Shown: positions 22,095 through 33,859 of the stretch, in pieces
Numbering within the stretch: the stretch's first letter is position 1
How the letters are laid out: each line of letters begins with the position of its first letter
Assembly (NCBI GenBank): GCA_015178975.1
Contig: WHVD01000165.1
Coordinates: 62,001 to 126,000 of the forward strand
DNA: 64,000 nucleotides
Reading direction: 5' to 3'
Source of the DNA: Hysterangium stoloniferum
Lineage: Eukaryota > Basidiomycota > Agaricomycetes > Hysterangiales > Hysterangiaceae
Notes under the pieces: generated by a model
Databases searched by the model: none
Seen by the model: only the letters and a program-made list of their open reading frames with translations
Told to the model about the DNA's origin: nothing
Made by a program: the position numbers and the translations under genes

Positions 22095-23075
22095 GGTCGG
22101 CTTGTTCCTCCACAGGTTGGTTTCCCGGGGCCCATATCGAGGCCTCCAATCCATCACCATCAGAGGCAGCTGTATCTATGGATGTGGATGCCATCGGTTT
22201 GGCGGTGGCGACAAGCTCCTCCTTGGTCTGCCTCTTCATTGCATGAAATGTAGCCCAGATGTCGGCTTGTTCCTCTTTAGTGGGGCATTCCACAGGCTGG
22301 TTTCCCGGGGCCCATATCGAGGCCTCCAATCCCTCACCATCAGAGGCAGCTGTATCTATGGATGTGGATGCCATCGGTTTGGCGATGGCAGCAAGCTCCC
22401 CCTTGGTCTGCCTCTTCATTGCGTGAAATGCACCCCAGATGTCGGCTTGTTCCTCTTTAGTGGGGCATTCCACAGGTTGGTTTCCTGGGGCCCATATCGA
22501 GGCCTCCAATCCCTCACCGTCAGAGGCAGCTGTATCTGTGGATGTGGATGCCATCGGTTTGGCGGTGGCAACAAGCTCCCCCTTGGTCTGCCTCTTCATT
22601 GCGTGAAATGCAGCCCAGATGTCTGCTTGTTCCTCTTTAGTGGGGTATTCCACAGGTTGGTTTCCCGGGGCCCATATCGAGGCCTCCAATCCCTCACCAC
22701 CAGAGGCACTTGTATCTATCGATGGGGATGCCATAGGTTTGGCGGTGGCGGCAGGCTCCTCCTTGGTCTGCCTCTTCATTGCGTGAAATGCACCCCAGAT
22801 GTCGGCTTGTTCCTCTTTAGCGGGGTATTCCACAGGTTGGTTTCCCGGGGCCAATATTGAGGCCTCCAATCCCTCACCACTAGAGGCAGTTGTATCTATC
22901 GATGGGGATGCCATAGGTTTGGCGGTGGCGGCAAGCTCCTCCTTGGTCTCCCTCTTCATTGCGTGAAATGCAGACCAGATGTCATTGATTTCTTCCTTGG
23001 TGGGAAACTCCACAGCCTGGTTTCCCGGGGCCCACATCGAGGCCTCCGATCCCTCGCCGCCAGAGGCAGTTGTAT
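22095..23075. repeat. Coding minisatellite, 180-bp unit, about 5.5 copies
   Basis: The landmark GGTTTCCCGGGGCCCATATC recurs every 180 bp across the block (with small changes) at about 22119, 22299, 22479, 22659, 22839 and 23019. Each unit encodes 60 residues around APGNQPVE, KEEQADIWGAFHAMKRQTK and AKPMAS. The unit length is exactly preserved while base substitutions accumulate, as expected if translation is or was selected. Confidence 0.9.
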
Positions 23076-23825
23076 CTGCGGGTGGAATGTGGTCGGCAGT
23101 GGCGGTTGTGCTGGAGGGGGTCGGGTCTACTGCAATGGCAGTGGTGCCGGATGGGGTCGGTTCTGCTGCTGTCGTGGTGGTAGCGGCTGGGGTGATCTCC
23201 TCATCAATGAATATGTCATTCTTGTCATCAATTATGTTCTCAGGGGCGACCTGCTGCGCTCCGCCAAGTGTGTTGACGCTGTTGGCTGTGGGGTCTGCTG
23301 CAGGAGCTGTAGCAGCGGATGGGGTCGGGTCTGTTGCAGTGGTGGTGGTCGCGGATGGGGTCAGGTCTCCTGCAATGGTGGTGGTGCCGGATGGGGTCGG
23401 GTCCGCTGCAATGGCGGTGATGCCGGATGGGGTCGGGTCTGCTGCCGTAGCGGTGGTAGCGGCTGGGGTGATCTCTTCATCAATGAATATGTCGTCCTCA
23501 TCATCATTGATGTTCTCCAGGCCGAGTGTGTCGACGCTGTCGGCTGTGGGGTCTGCTGCAGGAACTGTGGGAGTGGATGGGGTCGGGTCTGCTGCAGTGT
23601 CGGTGGTGGTGGATGGGGTGGGTTCTGCTGCAGTCTTGGTGGTGGCGGATGGGGTGGGGTCTGCCTCAGTGGCAGCGGCAGTGGATATAGTAGGTTTGGC
23701 ATTGGAAGAGGCGCTCATGCGGCGGGTCATCTCTTCATTGAAAAATTCGTCCTTGTCCTCATTGATGCTCTCAGGGGCGCCCTGCTGTGCTCCGCTCACT
23801 GTGGTGATACTGTTGGTTGTGGCGT

Positions 23826-25050
23826 GAATGCACACGCGGCGAACAGCGATAGGATTGCGCATCATGAGGATGGGGACAAGGGGGGATGACATGAGGTCGT
23901 CTGCAAGAGAATATGACCAGTACGCTGAGACCGTGCAGATACATCCCAAAACAAATTTGGGCAACTTAAACACAATTGTCGCTGCAATTTTGAGCAACCC
24001 AAACAACATCATTCTTGCGGCCCGTTCCACAAAGCACAACGCTTGATGGCAAATGTTCCAAATGGGTCTGTGGAGATACACTACCATAAGTGCTGTAACT
24101 ACGACACATGCGAACGTTGCTGTGATCCTGAATGTGCAGCTTGTCAATGACCGGGACTAAATGAGGGAACGGGGATATACCTTGAAGTAACCATGGGGCA
24201 AGCCTCTGCCTCAAGAGAGCGCCCAACACCGGAGAACAAACTGATGACCTGATCTATAACATCTGCGGGCATCGGACTCTGAGCCAGCACATATGGGATG
24301 GCAGGCAAAATCTTCCAGAGAGAACCCCTGACAGGGGCAAGGCTATGGACATGGTTAGATTACGGGATGGGTTGTTAAATAAACGGATGACTGGCTCACC
24401 TTTGATGATAGCAGGTATGTAGCATCAGCTGTGAGGAGAGAATGCATACGCGGCGAACGGCGATAGGATTGCACATGAGGATGGGGACAAGGGGGGATGA
24501 CATGAGGTCGTCTGCAAGAGAATATGACCGGTACGCTGAGACCGTGCAGATACATCCCAAAAAAATTTTCAGCAACTTAAACACAATTGTCGCTGCGATT
24601 TTGAGCAACCAAAACAACATCATTCCTGCGGCTCGCGCCACAAGGCACAACGCTTGATGGCAAACGTTCCAAATGGGTCTGCGGAGATACACTACCATAA
24701 GTGGTGTAACTACGACATATGCAAATGTTGCTGTGATCCTGAATGTGCAGCTTGTCAATGACCGGGACATAAATGAGGGAATGGGGATATACCTTGAAGT
24801 AACCATGGGGCAAGCCTCTGCCACAAGAGAGTCTTCAACACTGGAGAACAAGCTGATGACCTGATCTACAACATCTGCGGGCATCGGACTCTGAGCCAGC
24901 ATGTATGGGATTGCAGGCAACATCTTCCAGAGAGAACCCCTGACAGGGGCAAGGCTAGCGGACATAATTAGATTACAGTATGGGTTGCTAAATAAACGGA
25001 TGACTGGCTCACCTTTGACGATAGCAGGTACGCAGCATCAGTTGCGAGGA
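23826..25050. repeat. Tandem duplication of a roughly 612-bp exon-plus-intron unit
   Basis: The unit runs from the end of one exon (encoding SSQLMLRTCYRQ) through a GTGAGCC intron and the next exon up to PILMCNPIAVRRVCI. Copies lie at about 25050-24440 and 24437-23826 on the minus strand. Both intron copies keep donor, branch-like and acceptor sequences. The duplication created one extra in-phase exon. Confidence 0.85.
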
Positions 25051-25575
25051 GATACTGACAGGCAACAAGCTGACAAGAACATTCGCGTAATATGGCTCAA
25101 TCTTCGCTCCTGTCATAACCTTGAAAAGCGCCATGAATTTTGAGGAAGAAGACACATCCGCTACTGGCACAGGAAGCAGCGATGGACCGAAGATCTTTTC
25201 CGCCACAAAGCTGAGAAACTTCAGAATGCTCCACTGATGGAGTGGGAACCAAGAAACCACAAGTAACATGTGAAGGCTATATTCGCACATATTAACGTAG
25301 GAGGCAATGGAAACAGCGAGAGTGTGTGTTGCAAAGCGACGGAGGTGGGCAATGAGTTCAGCAGTTTGAGGGTAATGGGAAAGTCGCGGAATACTATACG
25401 GGGGACATTAAGGTTATGTGTGGAGACGAGGAAAATGAACTTACAATGTGCCATGGACAAGTATTTTGACTATATAAATGACTCCCAGAAGGAGAATAAC
25501 AACATTGGCCAAAGGACCAATGTTGCGAGCCATAGCTTTGATGACCATGGCGTTGATTTTGGAGGGTGGTAAAAT

Positions 25576-26463
25576 TCAGTAGTTGAGGTTGAGAGCAAGG
25601 TTGAGTTGCGAGTGGACTATGATCTCCGACAAATCAATAAGTTGATCTTCCCGGGCGTCTAATGTGGCATTGGTCAATTGAGTCACCGCATAGTTTGCTG
25701 TCAAGGATCCACGAATGGGAATTGGTATTAAGCCTGGCGGATGTCCGACGGAGCTTGACGGGTGGACAACCAACCATAAGAGAATACCTGACAAGTTGTA
25801 TAGAAGATCGCCGTTTGCTTTGTACCCGTACTCCCTCTCACTGTTAATTGTCTTCCTGATGTGACACATTCATAAATAATGGGTCTATTCCAGTCAGGTT
25901 CACGCGATTAAGAGAGGGGTGAGCTTGCATTTCGAAAGTCACGCCTTTGCTACATTTTCGCATGCACGGACAGCCCCACGTCGTGCTTGAGACTCTAGCG
26001 AGAGCAATAGGGAGATTGAGAATCGCGTTTCCAATGAACGCTATTACAGAAAAAGTGCCGACATGCACTCTTCGTGCTTATCTCGTGTGACCCCAAGTGA
26101 TCCCTTGGTTTGACGGTATATAATCAGATCATCCATTACATCCATGTGCTTCAGACTGGAAACCAAAGTGGCGAATTCCTCGTCTGAAACCACAGAGGGT
26201 CCCACTCCGAGGCGATATTCCAAAAGTATGTAACGAAAATTCTTTATATGGCAAAACGGTGTTGAAATTGTTGAAAGTCTGAGGTAAAGGAGCAGCGGAG
26301 TCAACGGTAAGATTATGGAGGGCGATAAGGGGCAACGTTGTGTGGCTGGGCGACAATAGGGCCATAGCTTACTAACTAATCGGTACCCACCTCTAGAGGC
26401 TGGCATTTTAAGAGACCTATCCAGCATTCCTCCAGCGTCACAAAAAACACCGACATCACTCAT
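25576..26463 (-). CDS. Unidentified multi-exon gene or remnant
   Basis: Minus-strand pieces in order: MSDVGVFCDAGGMLDRSLKM followed by a GTGGGT donor (about 26385), EYRLGVGPSVVSDEEFATLV and LKHMDVMDDLIIYRQTKG (about 26200-26110), then FIGNAILNLPIALARVSSTTW (about 26025), and finally TLDAREDQLIDLSEIIVHSQ ending in a stop at 25576. They read like one protein, but I could not join all pieces in frame. The last stop is only about 28 bp before the ATG of the downstream gene. Family not recognised; intactness uncertain. Confidence 0.35.
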
Positions 26464-27289
26464 CGGTCAACCCGTCTCGAATCCCAAATTTAACACAGCA
26501 ACTCAACACAACAGCCGCAACGGTATCGCAAGCAGAGATTGCGCTCCACTCCTGTCACATCTGCATAAATAATATTGTAAAGTAATAGGATGTATGGCTA
26601 TCCGATACAAACGGGGTGACTTTGTTGACACAGTTGGCGATTAATTTTCCTCCATCGGACAGACATCATTTGAGGTGTGCCATCTTTGAACGACAGCAGA
26701 CATTCTGTGACAGAATTTGAAACACACCCTGTTTCAGGCGACCAGGAAGGATGATAGACAAACATCAGACGCGTTGCATCACGTGATTATGCAAGCCAAT
26801 GGCTATTTCCCGAGCACAAGCGGGTAACTTACTAATTCAGATCCTACCTGCCGAACAGTCCAGCTTCAGCCTTATGAAATTATATCCTTGTGTAGACAGT
26901 CCATTTATTCATTATCTTTTACTAAGAAGGACTAGTACATGTAAGGAATGTCGAGTCTGGTGTTGACCCTGATCGAGCCATTCTTCATGAAACTCAATTC
27001 TTCGCTCGATGTGGCTTTCCATAGCCTCCCATTGATTCTATAGGCGTAATCACTCGATTGCACTTTCCCTTAATTGGCCTTCTTATGCAAGCCCATCTCA
27101 TAATCCGCTGAACACCTCCCTACTGCACTAGGGCGAAGCGCACTAGTCCCTGTACAGGACAGTTCGCTATTTGAAATTTGGCCAAGATCGAACCCTCGAA
27201 GTGCGATACTGGTGTGGGAAGATGACTAGTACTGACTATAAAGTGCTTGCTAGTGGTTAGTGTTTTCATACCTTCGACATCGAAATACC
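26464..27289. other. Intergenic region upstream of GMC remnant
   Basis: No coding feature seen. It presumably contained the promoter of the GMC gene. No clear TATA box at a fixed distance is visible. Confidence 0.35.
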
Positions 27290-29025
27290 ATGGGTATCAC
27301 CTTGTCAAAGAACACTATTGGCTCTGATCCTTCCCTGGTTGGCACTCGAAGCGATCCAAAGGACTCTTATCGAGCACCATCCCAGTGGAAGACTTACGAC
27401 TATGTGATTGTAGGAGGTGGTCAGTTGTTGGGCATAGAGATAATTTATCCCGCTCATTCGTTTGTTAAGGAACTGCTGGATGCGTTTTGGCATCACGTTT
27501 ATCAGAAAATCCAAATGCGACGGTACTTCTTGTGGAGGCAGGACAGAGGTGAACTTTGCGTTTAATGCCTGAAAATGACAAACATAAATAATATCTGACC
27601 TGCACGCAGTCACAAACGAACATTCTTTACGAAATTTCCTATGGGGTTTGCTAAATTGCTGAAAACAAAGGCTGATTGGGAATATTATTCAGTGTGCGTT
27701 CGTTAGCGTGCGTCACAATAAGTCACGCCGTCTAATATGAGCCGCTGCTATCGCCAACAATCACGTTCCCCGCAAGAAAATCTGAATAATCGTCACCCCG
27801 AGGAAAGATACTTGGAGGAACCAGGTATGTCTTGCGTTATGCGTTACGACCTTCACGCTGTGAATATAGACCATATTAACCATCATCAAGTTCACTCCAC
27901 GCGTGTATTTACCACCGTTGTTCCCCCCAAGGTTGTACTGCATAATTCATTCATTTACCAACGTTTTACCCCGCATCGTCTGAGATTACTTTAAAGATTT
28001 TAATTCGTGGGCTGCAAATGGTGCAGAAGGTTGGAGTTATGATGAACTTCATCCGTGCGTATCGTGTATATCACTGATGCCAAACTCTGACAGATTATGT
28101 GATTGTAGCTATTTCATGAAGTCTGAAGGATATGCCGCCAGCGCCTCAAAACCCGACGTAAAGCTGAAAGATCATGGTTTTAATGGCCCTTGGAAAACAA
28201 GCGAACCGGATGTCGCCGTATGGTTTTAGATATTTTGGTCTGATTGCAAGTTGTTATCTGATTCCAGAATTATATAGTCTCTATACCATGTTATTATGGA
28301 AGCCTGCGCAGTATTAGGCATTCCGTGGAGCCCGTAAGCAGTAATAGCAGAACTCAGACTCGAAATTATGTTTTTTGTACAGAGACTTGAACACGCCAAA
28401 TGGAACTCTGGGTGCCAGCTCTTTCACCGCTTTCATTGATACAAAAGGCCGTCGTACGTCGCCCTATAATTTCTTTCCCAAGCTGTTGCATTAAAATTTT
28501 TTTTACGAAGCTCTTCTGCAACTGCATATCTTACTCCTGATGTCCTCTCAAGACGGAACCGCCATCTCACGGCCTCGGGCCATCGGGGTCGAATTCTCCC
28601 AAGCCCGCAATTCGCCCCGGTACCGTGCTCATGCCAGGAAGGAAATCATCATCTGTGCTGGGGCTTTCAATACCCCACAAGTCTTGCTTTTATCTGGGAT
28701 CGGGCCGGCTGCAGACTTAGAGGAAAAGGGAATTGAAGTGATCAAGGATCTCCCTGCCGTTGGCCAGAATCTCTTTGACGTCAGTCTTCTTTCAAGCGTT
28801 CTTCTTTTAAATCTTAAACGGACTCATTCTGATACATCATGACCAGCATCAATCGTGTGGAGCGTTATGTGTACGGACCAAGGCAGCAGGTAGCTGGGAT
28901 TACCTCGCAAAACCCTTACCCGGAGTGTTTGCGTTGGTTCAATGGCTTTTAAAACATAAAGGCCCATTGACAAGCTTTCCCTGTGCACCTTGTTGTATCC
29001 GAACGCTACGATCGATATGTTGTTT
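27290..29025 (+). pseudogene. GMC (glucose-methanol-choline) oxidoreductase, 3'-truncated
   Basis: ATG at 27290. The frame reaches YDYVIVGGG, then a 54-bp intron, then TAGCVLASRLSENPNATVLL and VEAG, the FAD-binding ADP fold. Further exons give TFFTKFPMGFAKLLKTKADW, RGKILGGTS (GMC signature 1), [79 protein letters not shown] (signature 2) and LAKPLPGVFALVQWLLKHKG. These flavoenzymes oxidise alcohols or sugars. Introns keep GT-AG borders. There are frame shifts near 27970 and a deletion of about 25 codons near 28540, and the C-terminal substrate domain with the catalytic His is absent. Hence an inactive remnant. Confidence 0.85.
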
Positions 29026-29946
29026 AATGCCATCATTTATGTACGTTTAACATGATGCTTATTTACATTGTATCTTATCAAGCCCAGTAGTTTACTATTG
29101 AGTATGATGTGCCCCCATCTTGGTGATTTTTGTATCTTGTGCCCGCCATGTCCAACTTGTTACATAGTTTGTTGGCTGAAGTTGTATAAGTCTCACCGCT
29201 CTGTTACTCCCAGGGACCTCATTTTGGTTGAACCTACTTAGCCAAACAGAAGTTGAAATGGCCGTTAGGCCTTAAAAAAGTTTTGCCCATTCTGAAACTT
29301 CTTTGTCGTCATAAAATATATCATACCTAGTTTTGCTAATGACGGTGGGATCTTGCAGTGAAATTGGGTCCATTTACTAGCACGTCAGGTCCGCTACCAT
29401 AGTCAAAAAGTAGTAGGACCCCAAGAAAATGTTATCAACTTGAATGTACATCCAGTACCATCTCATCTCTCGCTGTATATTCGTCTAAGAACAGAGACGG
29501 CAGTACACGATAGTGACGGTAGGTAAAAATGATAATGAAAAAACTACTACGCGCGTTTATCCTAATTATCTAAGGAAGGGGATACTAAATATCAAAGGTC
29601 CGTTGTGGTAAGCTTCACCAGGCTGTCCATTTGGACGATTTGAACTGGGCTTGAATCGAGTTGAGGGTTTGCCACAGGCCGAGGTTGGAGACAGTATGAA
29701 GCCGGGAAGTGAAAATTAAAGAGGTGTGAGATAGAGGATCTGTGGTACTTGCTGATGCATCAGTAGACGGCTCTCTGAGTCCCCAGGGGGCCTCTTAGCC
29801 AGAACATTCTTTAAGATACATTCGTCTGCAATATGCTATTTTTGATACCTCGTCAAGCATCATGAATTCGCATTGTGTGAAACCTCTAACGGGATGATCT
29901 CTGACCTGATCATTGTCATACTCATAGACAGGTTCAAGGTGCCAGA
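29026..29946. other. No gene recognised
   Basis: Between the GMC remnant and the inverted-repeat element I see no exon or structured repeat. The last bases (CCAGA) precede the element's CACTG end. Confidence 0.4.
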
Positions 29947-30655
29947 CACTGCTGCGGTGAACCCCTTTTGGAGCACTGCAAAATCCTTCCCAAGGAAATG
30001 AACTTTAATAAATCAATTTTATTGTGCACTAAATCTTACTTAAAATAGATATTTTGGGTCACGCAAGAGTGGAACTAAAGGTGACTATTAGGTTGAATTT
30101 AGTTTGTAAGTAAATATCACATCTAGTGTTAATATTGAGCATGTCAAAATATACCCAAAAAATGATCTTTTATCAGCATTTTATGGCAGCATAAATGAGT
30201 CATTTTGAGACAACATTAAAGAGAAATAATAGTTGAAAATTAGATAGACTTTTGCAAGTTAATAAAGATAACATTTTGTACTTGTTTTATGGAGTAAATA
30301 ATCCTATTCCTAAATGTGTCCTTTAGTGAAGTGTTAAAAAATAAATTTAGTAATCAGATTTTAGAATACATCAAAATGAGCTATTTAGTACATGGATTTA
30401 AAACAGTACAAGATGTTTCCCAAATTTAGAATTCTGTGCAATCCAAAATTCATTGCACTCTGTGCATGTCACTTTGGAGATGATCTTTGCATGAACTCAC
30501 ACAATAAAAGTTGCTTGTTACCAATTGGGTGGCAAGATGTGAGCGTGAATATAACAAAAAAATTACTGGCAGTACGGTGTCCCAACTGTATCAGGTCTAT
30601 TTTCATTTTGAATTTTGAATTTTGAATTTAGGTTTGAGATTAGTGCTAGTGCCAT
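29947..30655. repeat. Left terminal inverted repeat of the 9.2-kb element
   Basis: 29947-30572 matches 38562-39188 in reverse complement with only scattered mismatches and small indels. 30575-30655 (TACGGTGTCCCAACTGTATC onward) matches 36190-36275 in reverse complement, so the original arm was about 700 bp. A short open frame within it (30392-30625, with LCNPKFIALCACHFGDDLC) also occurs in the right arm and is a by-product of the repeat or a sub-terminal peptide of unknown meaning. Confidence 0.88.
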
Positions 30656-30977
30656 GGGGATACATCAGCCCCACGCTTGCCATTTTGGGTAAGCCAGCCA
30701 TTCCCAGCCAGGTCGAGTTCAATGAAAAGAACCTGTACATTGGTCAGGTCCCCCCCCGGTGTAGATCCATATGTCCCACTGCACTTACTGCCATTAAATA
30801 CATGAAACACATTACTGCAGTAACTGTAATTTGGCAGTTTTAAATAAAATTAGGGAATTTACTAGTACTTTCTACAAAATTTGGAGCCTAAAAATTAAAT
30901 TATGTGATAGTAAATATATATGTAATTTGTAGGACTTCCTCTAAAATATTGACAGCCTATCTGTTAATCTGCTTGCT

Positions 30978-33506
30978 ATGCCTCATTGTTCAGGCTGTTC
31001 TAAAAAGTTTCCTAATCTCGAAGAGAAAGTCTTGTGTGGTCGATGTTACAAACTTGATCAAAACCCTTCTGAACCCGAAAAAAAAATTATACTAGTGAGT
31101 TCAGTACTGATCATTTATGAGATTAATAAATGATAGAAAAAAAACAGGCAAAGCCACAATGTGATGGATGTGGTGTAATTTATGCATTTTTGACTGAACC
31201 CATTTGTGGTTTTTGTGTAGATAAAGCAGATAAAAGTGTGTTTCTTCCGAGAATTATTTGCATTGTTCAATGAGCTTATAAATTTTAAAGCCCCATTTAT
31301 CTGAAGGTATGTTCTCATACTATATTATGCAACACTGTTGAATTTGCCATTTACTGATAGATATAGGTGATCTTGCAGAATTCCTGACTCAGCATACATT
31401 AGACTTTGAAGAGACTGCATCGAAGCATCGTTTGCATAAGCCACTGCCCCCAAATGATAGCCTTCTCAAAGGATATGAAGTGCGCGAGAAGACTCGGGCT
31501 TTGAAAAAGCAAAACAAAGGGGAAATAATTAATATTAGATATTCACTTGCTCAGATCATCCCGGGCAAAAATAAACCTGTACAGGTTTGTATATTTAGTT
31601 GTATTTTTCATATTAAGATTAAATAATTGTCTGGTGACTGCAGATTTCACTACCAATGCAGAAAGAGCCTTTTGATGTACAGGATGATGCTAATGAAGTT
31701 ATTGACAAAATCCTGTCAAATGGGAAAAATTATTATGATCACTACAGTAACTGTGATATTAAATTGATATGGGACTGGTAAGGATATTATTTATACATGA
31801 AAAAACTCCACTAATTTATTGTGTAGGGAAAGAGTTATTTTCGTTGTTGTAAATGGAACAAACTTGCAGGACCATAACTTTGTGGATGTTGATGTGATAA
31901 AGCTTGGGGGGAAAAGCATTGGTGAATGGTGGACATATCTAATAAATTGAGACTTCCTTTCAGTTAAAGATGTCAAGAAAAATGATCTCACACTTCAATT
32001 ACGATTGCATGAGGATGTGCCCATAGTGAGTCATTGTGATTGAATTGCAGTTACAGTTATATTTATATAAATCACAGATCAGTGACGAAGAGCTAAATAC
32101 TAATGGTAGAATGGATAATAATAAGAAAATAACTAGAGCAAATGGTATTAGAAGCCTTGGAGTGAAGGACAAGAATGCCTCTTCCGAAAAGGGTCAGTTT
32201 TGAATTTTTACATATATTTGTATATTTTATTATGCTTATAAATTAATCTAAAGAAGCAGGTACAACAGATAATACATGGCCTAACAAATGTTATACCAGT
32301 GCATATGTTAGCCGCTATGCAACTGTAAATGTGGTATACATACATGGCCTATAAATTCCAAAGGATTAAAGTATCAGTCAATCCATGTACTTGTGATGTT
32401 GAGATTACAGAAAGTGATGACATGGAGACAGTTCTTGTACAGAAGAATTGGCGAGAGCACATAGGATGTGGTGGACGGAGGGGTGGATATTTGGGCTATG
32501 GACTTTATAAATATGCTTTTGAGGTATGCTTAAATCATACATATCATGTGGTGTGATATATAACAGTTTCTTTCATTCACAGGGAAAAATCCAAGAAAAA
32601 GATTTTGCACTCTTCGAGTGGAAGGAAGTTTGTTGCCAGTTCAACGAGGAGAATTTCAACAAGTTGGGATCAGAATTGGTACTTTTAGCCTGGGGTGAAT
32701 ACTTTGCTGAGTCGTTCAATGAATGGATTAGATCTAGCAGTGTCAAAAATATACCCAGTGAGTTAAATTCTCAACAATAATAAATTAAAGTTAATCTTTA
32801 ATGGTTTAAATTACAGTGCTTAGGTAGAATACAAAGGATACTTTCATTGGGAAATTGGTAGATGAAGTAAAAGACGCTACAGATTCATCTCAAAATTCTA
32901 GCCTGGTTGAGCCCAGTATACGATGGAATGCATTCCTGGCACCACCATTGCTACCCAAGCCAACACGAGAGGCCAAATTCTCTGGGAATGAACAGGCTGG
33001 AAGTAACACAGATAGGCTTGGGATGTGTGTTGATGCTTTTGCCCATCACACTGTGATTGATTCTGTTGGTGAGTTTTTATTTGCTAACTTGCAAGGTAAG
33101 TCCTAATGTAATTTGAAATGATTGTTATTCACCACTGAATTTGTAGGATTTATCTATGGAAATAATATGGTGGTCCTATTTAACCCTCAAGCACACAGGT
33201 ACATATGTTCCGATAGTCTTATCAATAGATATACCAATATGATTCTGAAGTTTTGATCAAACAAGTGGTCCATGGGATAAAGGTGCCCATGCTATCCAGA
33301 ATTTCCTCAATACACACAAATGCAATGATATTTGTCATAGCATTGGGCTTGATAATATCCGTGTCAAAGTCCCTCCTCCCCAGAAAAGGGATATGGATTG
33401 TCATAGAGTTGGTACAACATGCCCTCAAGGCTCATCTACCTTTGAAAAGCTTATCTCCCCTGTGTATGAGGAAGCTGCGCAACAGGCAGCCATTGATCTT
33501 GATTGA
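30978..33506 (+). pseudogene. Fungal alpha-type protein kinase, twelve exons, near-intact cargo gene
   Basis: The exon model has ends at 31094, 31148-31235, 31367-31584, 31644-31777, 31827-31921, 31964-32025, 32078-32192, 32260-32523, 32583-32757, 32817-33095, 33147-33198 and 33251-33506. Phases agree everywhere except near 32330 (one-base shift) and at a TAG at 32825-32827. The N-terminus has two zinc-ribbon-like modules (CSGC...CGRC, CDGC...CGFC). The C-terminal alpha-kinase domain shows GGYLGYGLYKYAFEG, KFSGNEQAGSNTDRLG, VDAFAHH, LQG, PQAH and the zinc-binding THKCNDICHSIGL. The aspartates normally in DLQG and DPQxH are both Asn here (codons AAC). Alpha-kinases phosphorylate Ser/Thr in helical contexts; this copy is probably inactive. 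It is convergent with the transposase gene. Confidence 0.85.
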
Positions 33507-33859
33507 TTGAACAGAATTTTAGCTATTTTCTTGATCTTCAAAGCATAAAACTTAACTCCCATTTACAACATCTATTATAATACACATTTATAATGAAAGT
33601 AGTTTTGATTTTTTCTTTTTAATAATTACATGTGTGGCAACATTGCCTCAAAAACGGCCCAGACATTGTGCAGATTTAACTCATTGACATGTAATGTCTC
33701 TTATACTTTGGCCACATGCTTTTCATATTCAACACTCACAAACCGCAAAAGGTTCTCCCCTCCTAGCTCTTCCTTCAACCGACAGACTATGTCCCAATCT
33801 ACAGGCTGCAAGAGATTCTCAGCACCAAGATCTTTATATGTAGTGAGTGTGCAATGTTA

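Larger units (their letters stand above)
22033..25548 (-). pseudogene. Orphan multi-pass membrane protein with duplicated exon and repeat tail; one-base break
   Basis: Four exons fit on the minus strand: 25548-25445, 25276-25013, 24954-24400 and 24342-22033, with GT-AG introns of 168, 58 and 57 bp, the last two starting GTGAGCC. All exon junctions are phase 2. Exon 3 (555 bp, divisible by three) and the start of exon 4 are tandem copies of each other. Each carries SLAPVRGSLWK, two hydrophobic segments and YSLADDLMSSPLVPIL. Relative to exon 3, exon 4 lacks one base near 24155, which closes the frame; after that point 704 codons are open. With that base the exon lengths would sum to 1078 codons, so the frame is otherwise clean. 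The tail has Ala/Thr/Pro repeats, six 60-residue repeats and a basic KRRKGGRRRR end. Function unknown. The break could be a genuine mutation or a sequencing error. Confidence 0.65.

Noticed and set aside
23361..23702. Proline/histidine-rich minus-strand frame
   Set aside because: An alternative frame of the Ala/Thr/Pro repeat region of the 22033-24342 exon; the composition follows the repeat.
22081..23889. Long plus-strand frames opposite the repeat gene
   Set aside because: The exact 180-bp period keeps antisense frames open too; the minus strand carries the exon structure and homologous upstream exons.
24157..24180. 24-bp GTATAT...TTTAG stretch as an intron restoring the frame in exon 4
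   Set aside because: Far below the minimum intron size seen here (about 46 bp), and removing it does not restore the right frame.
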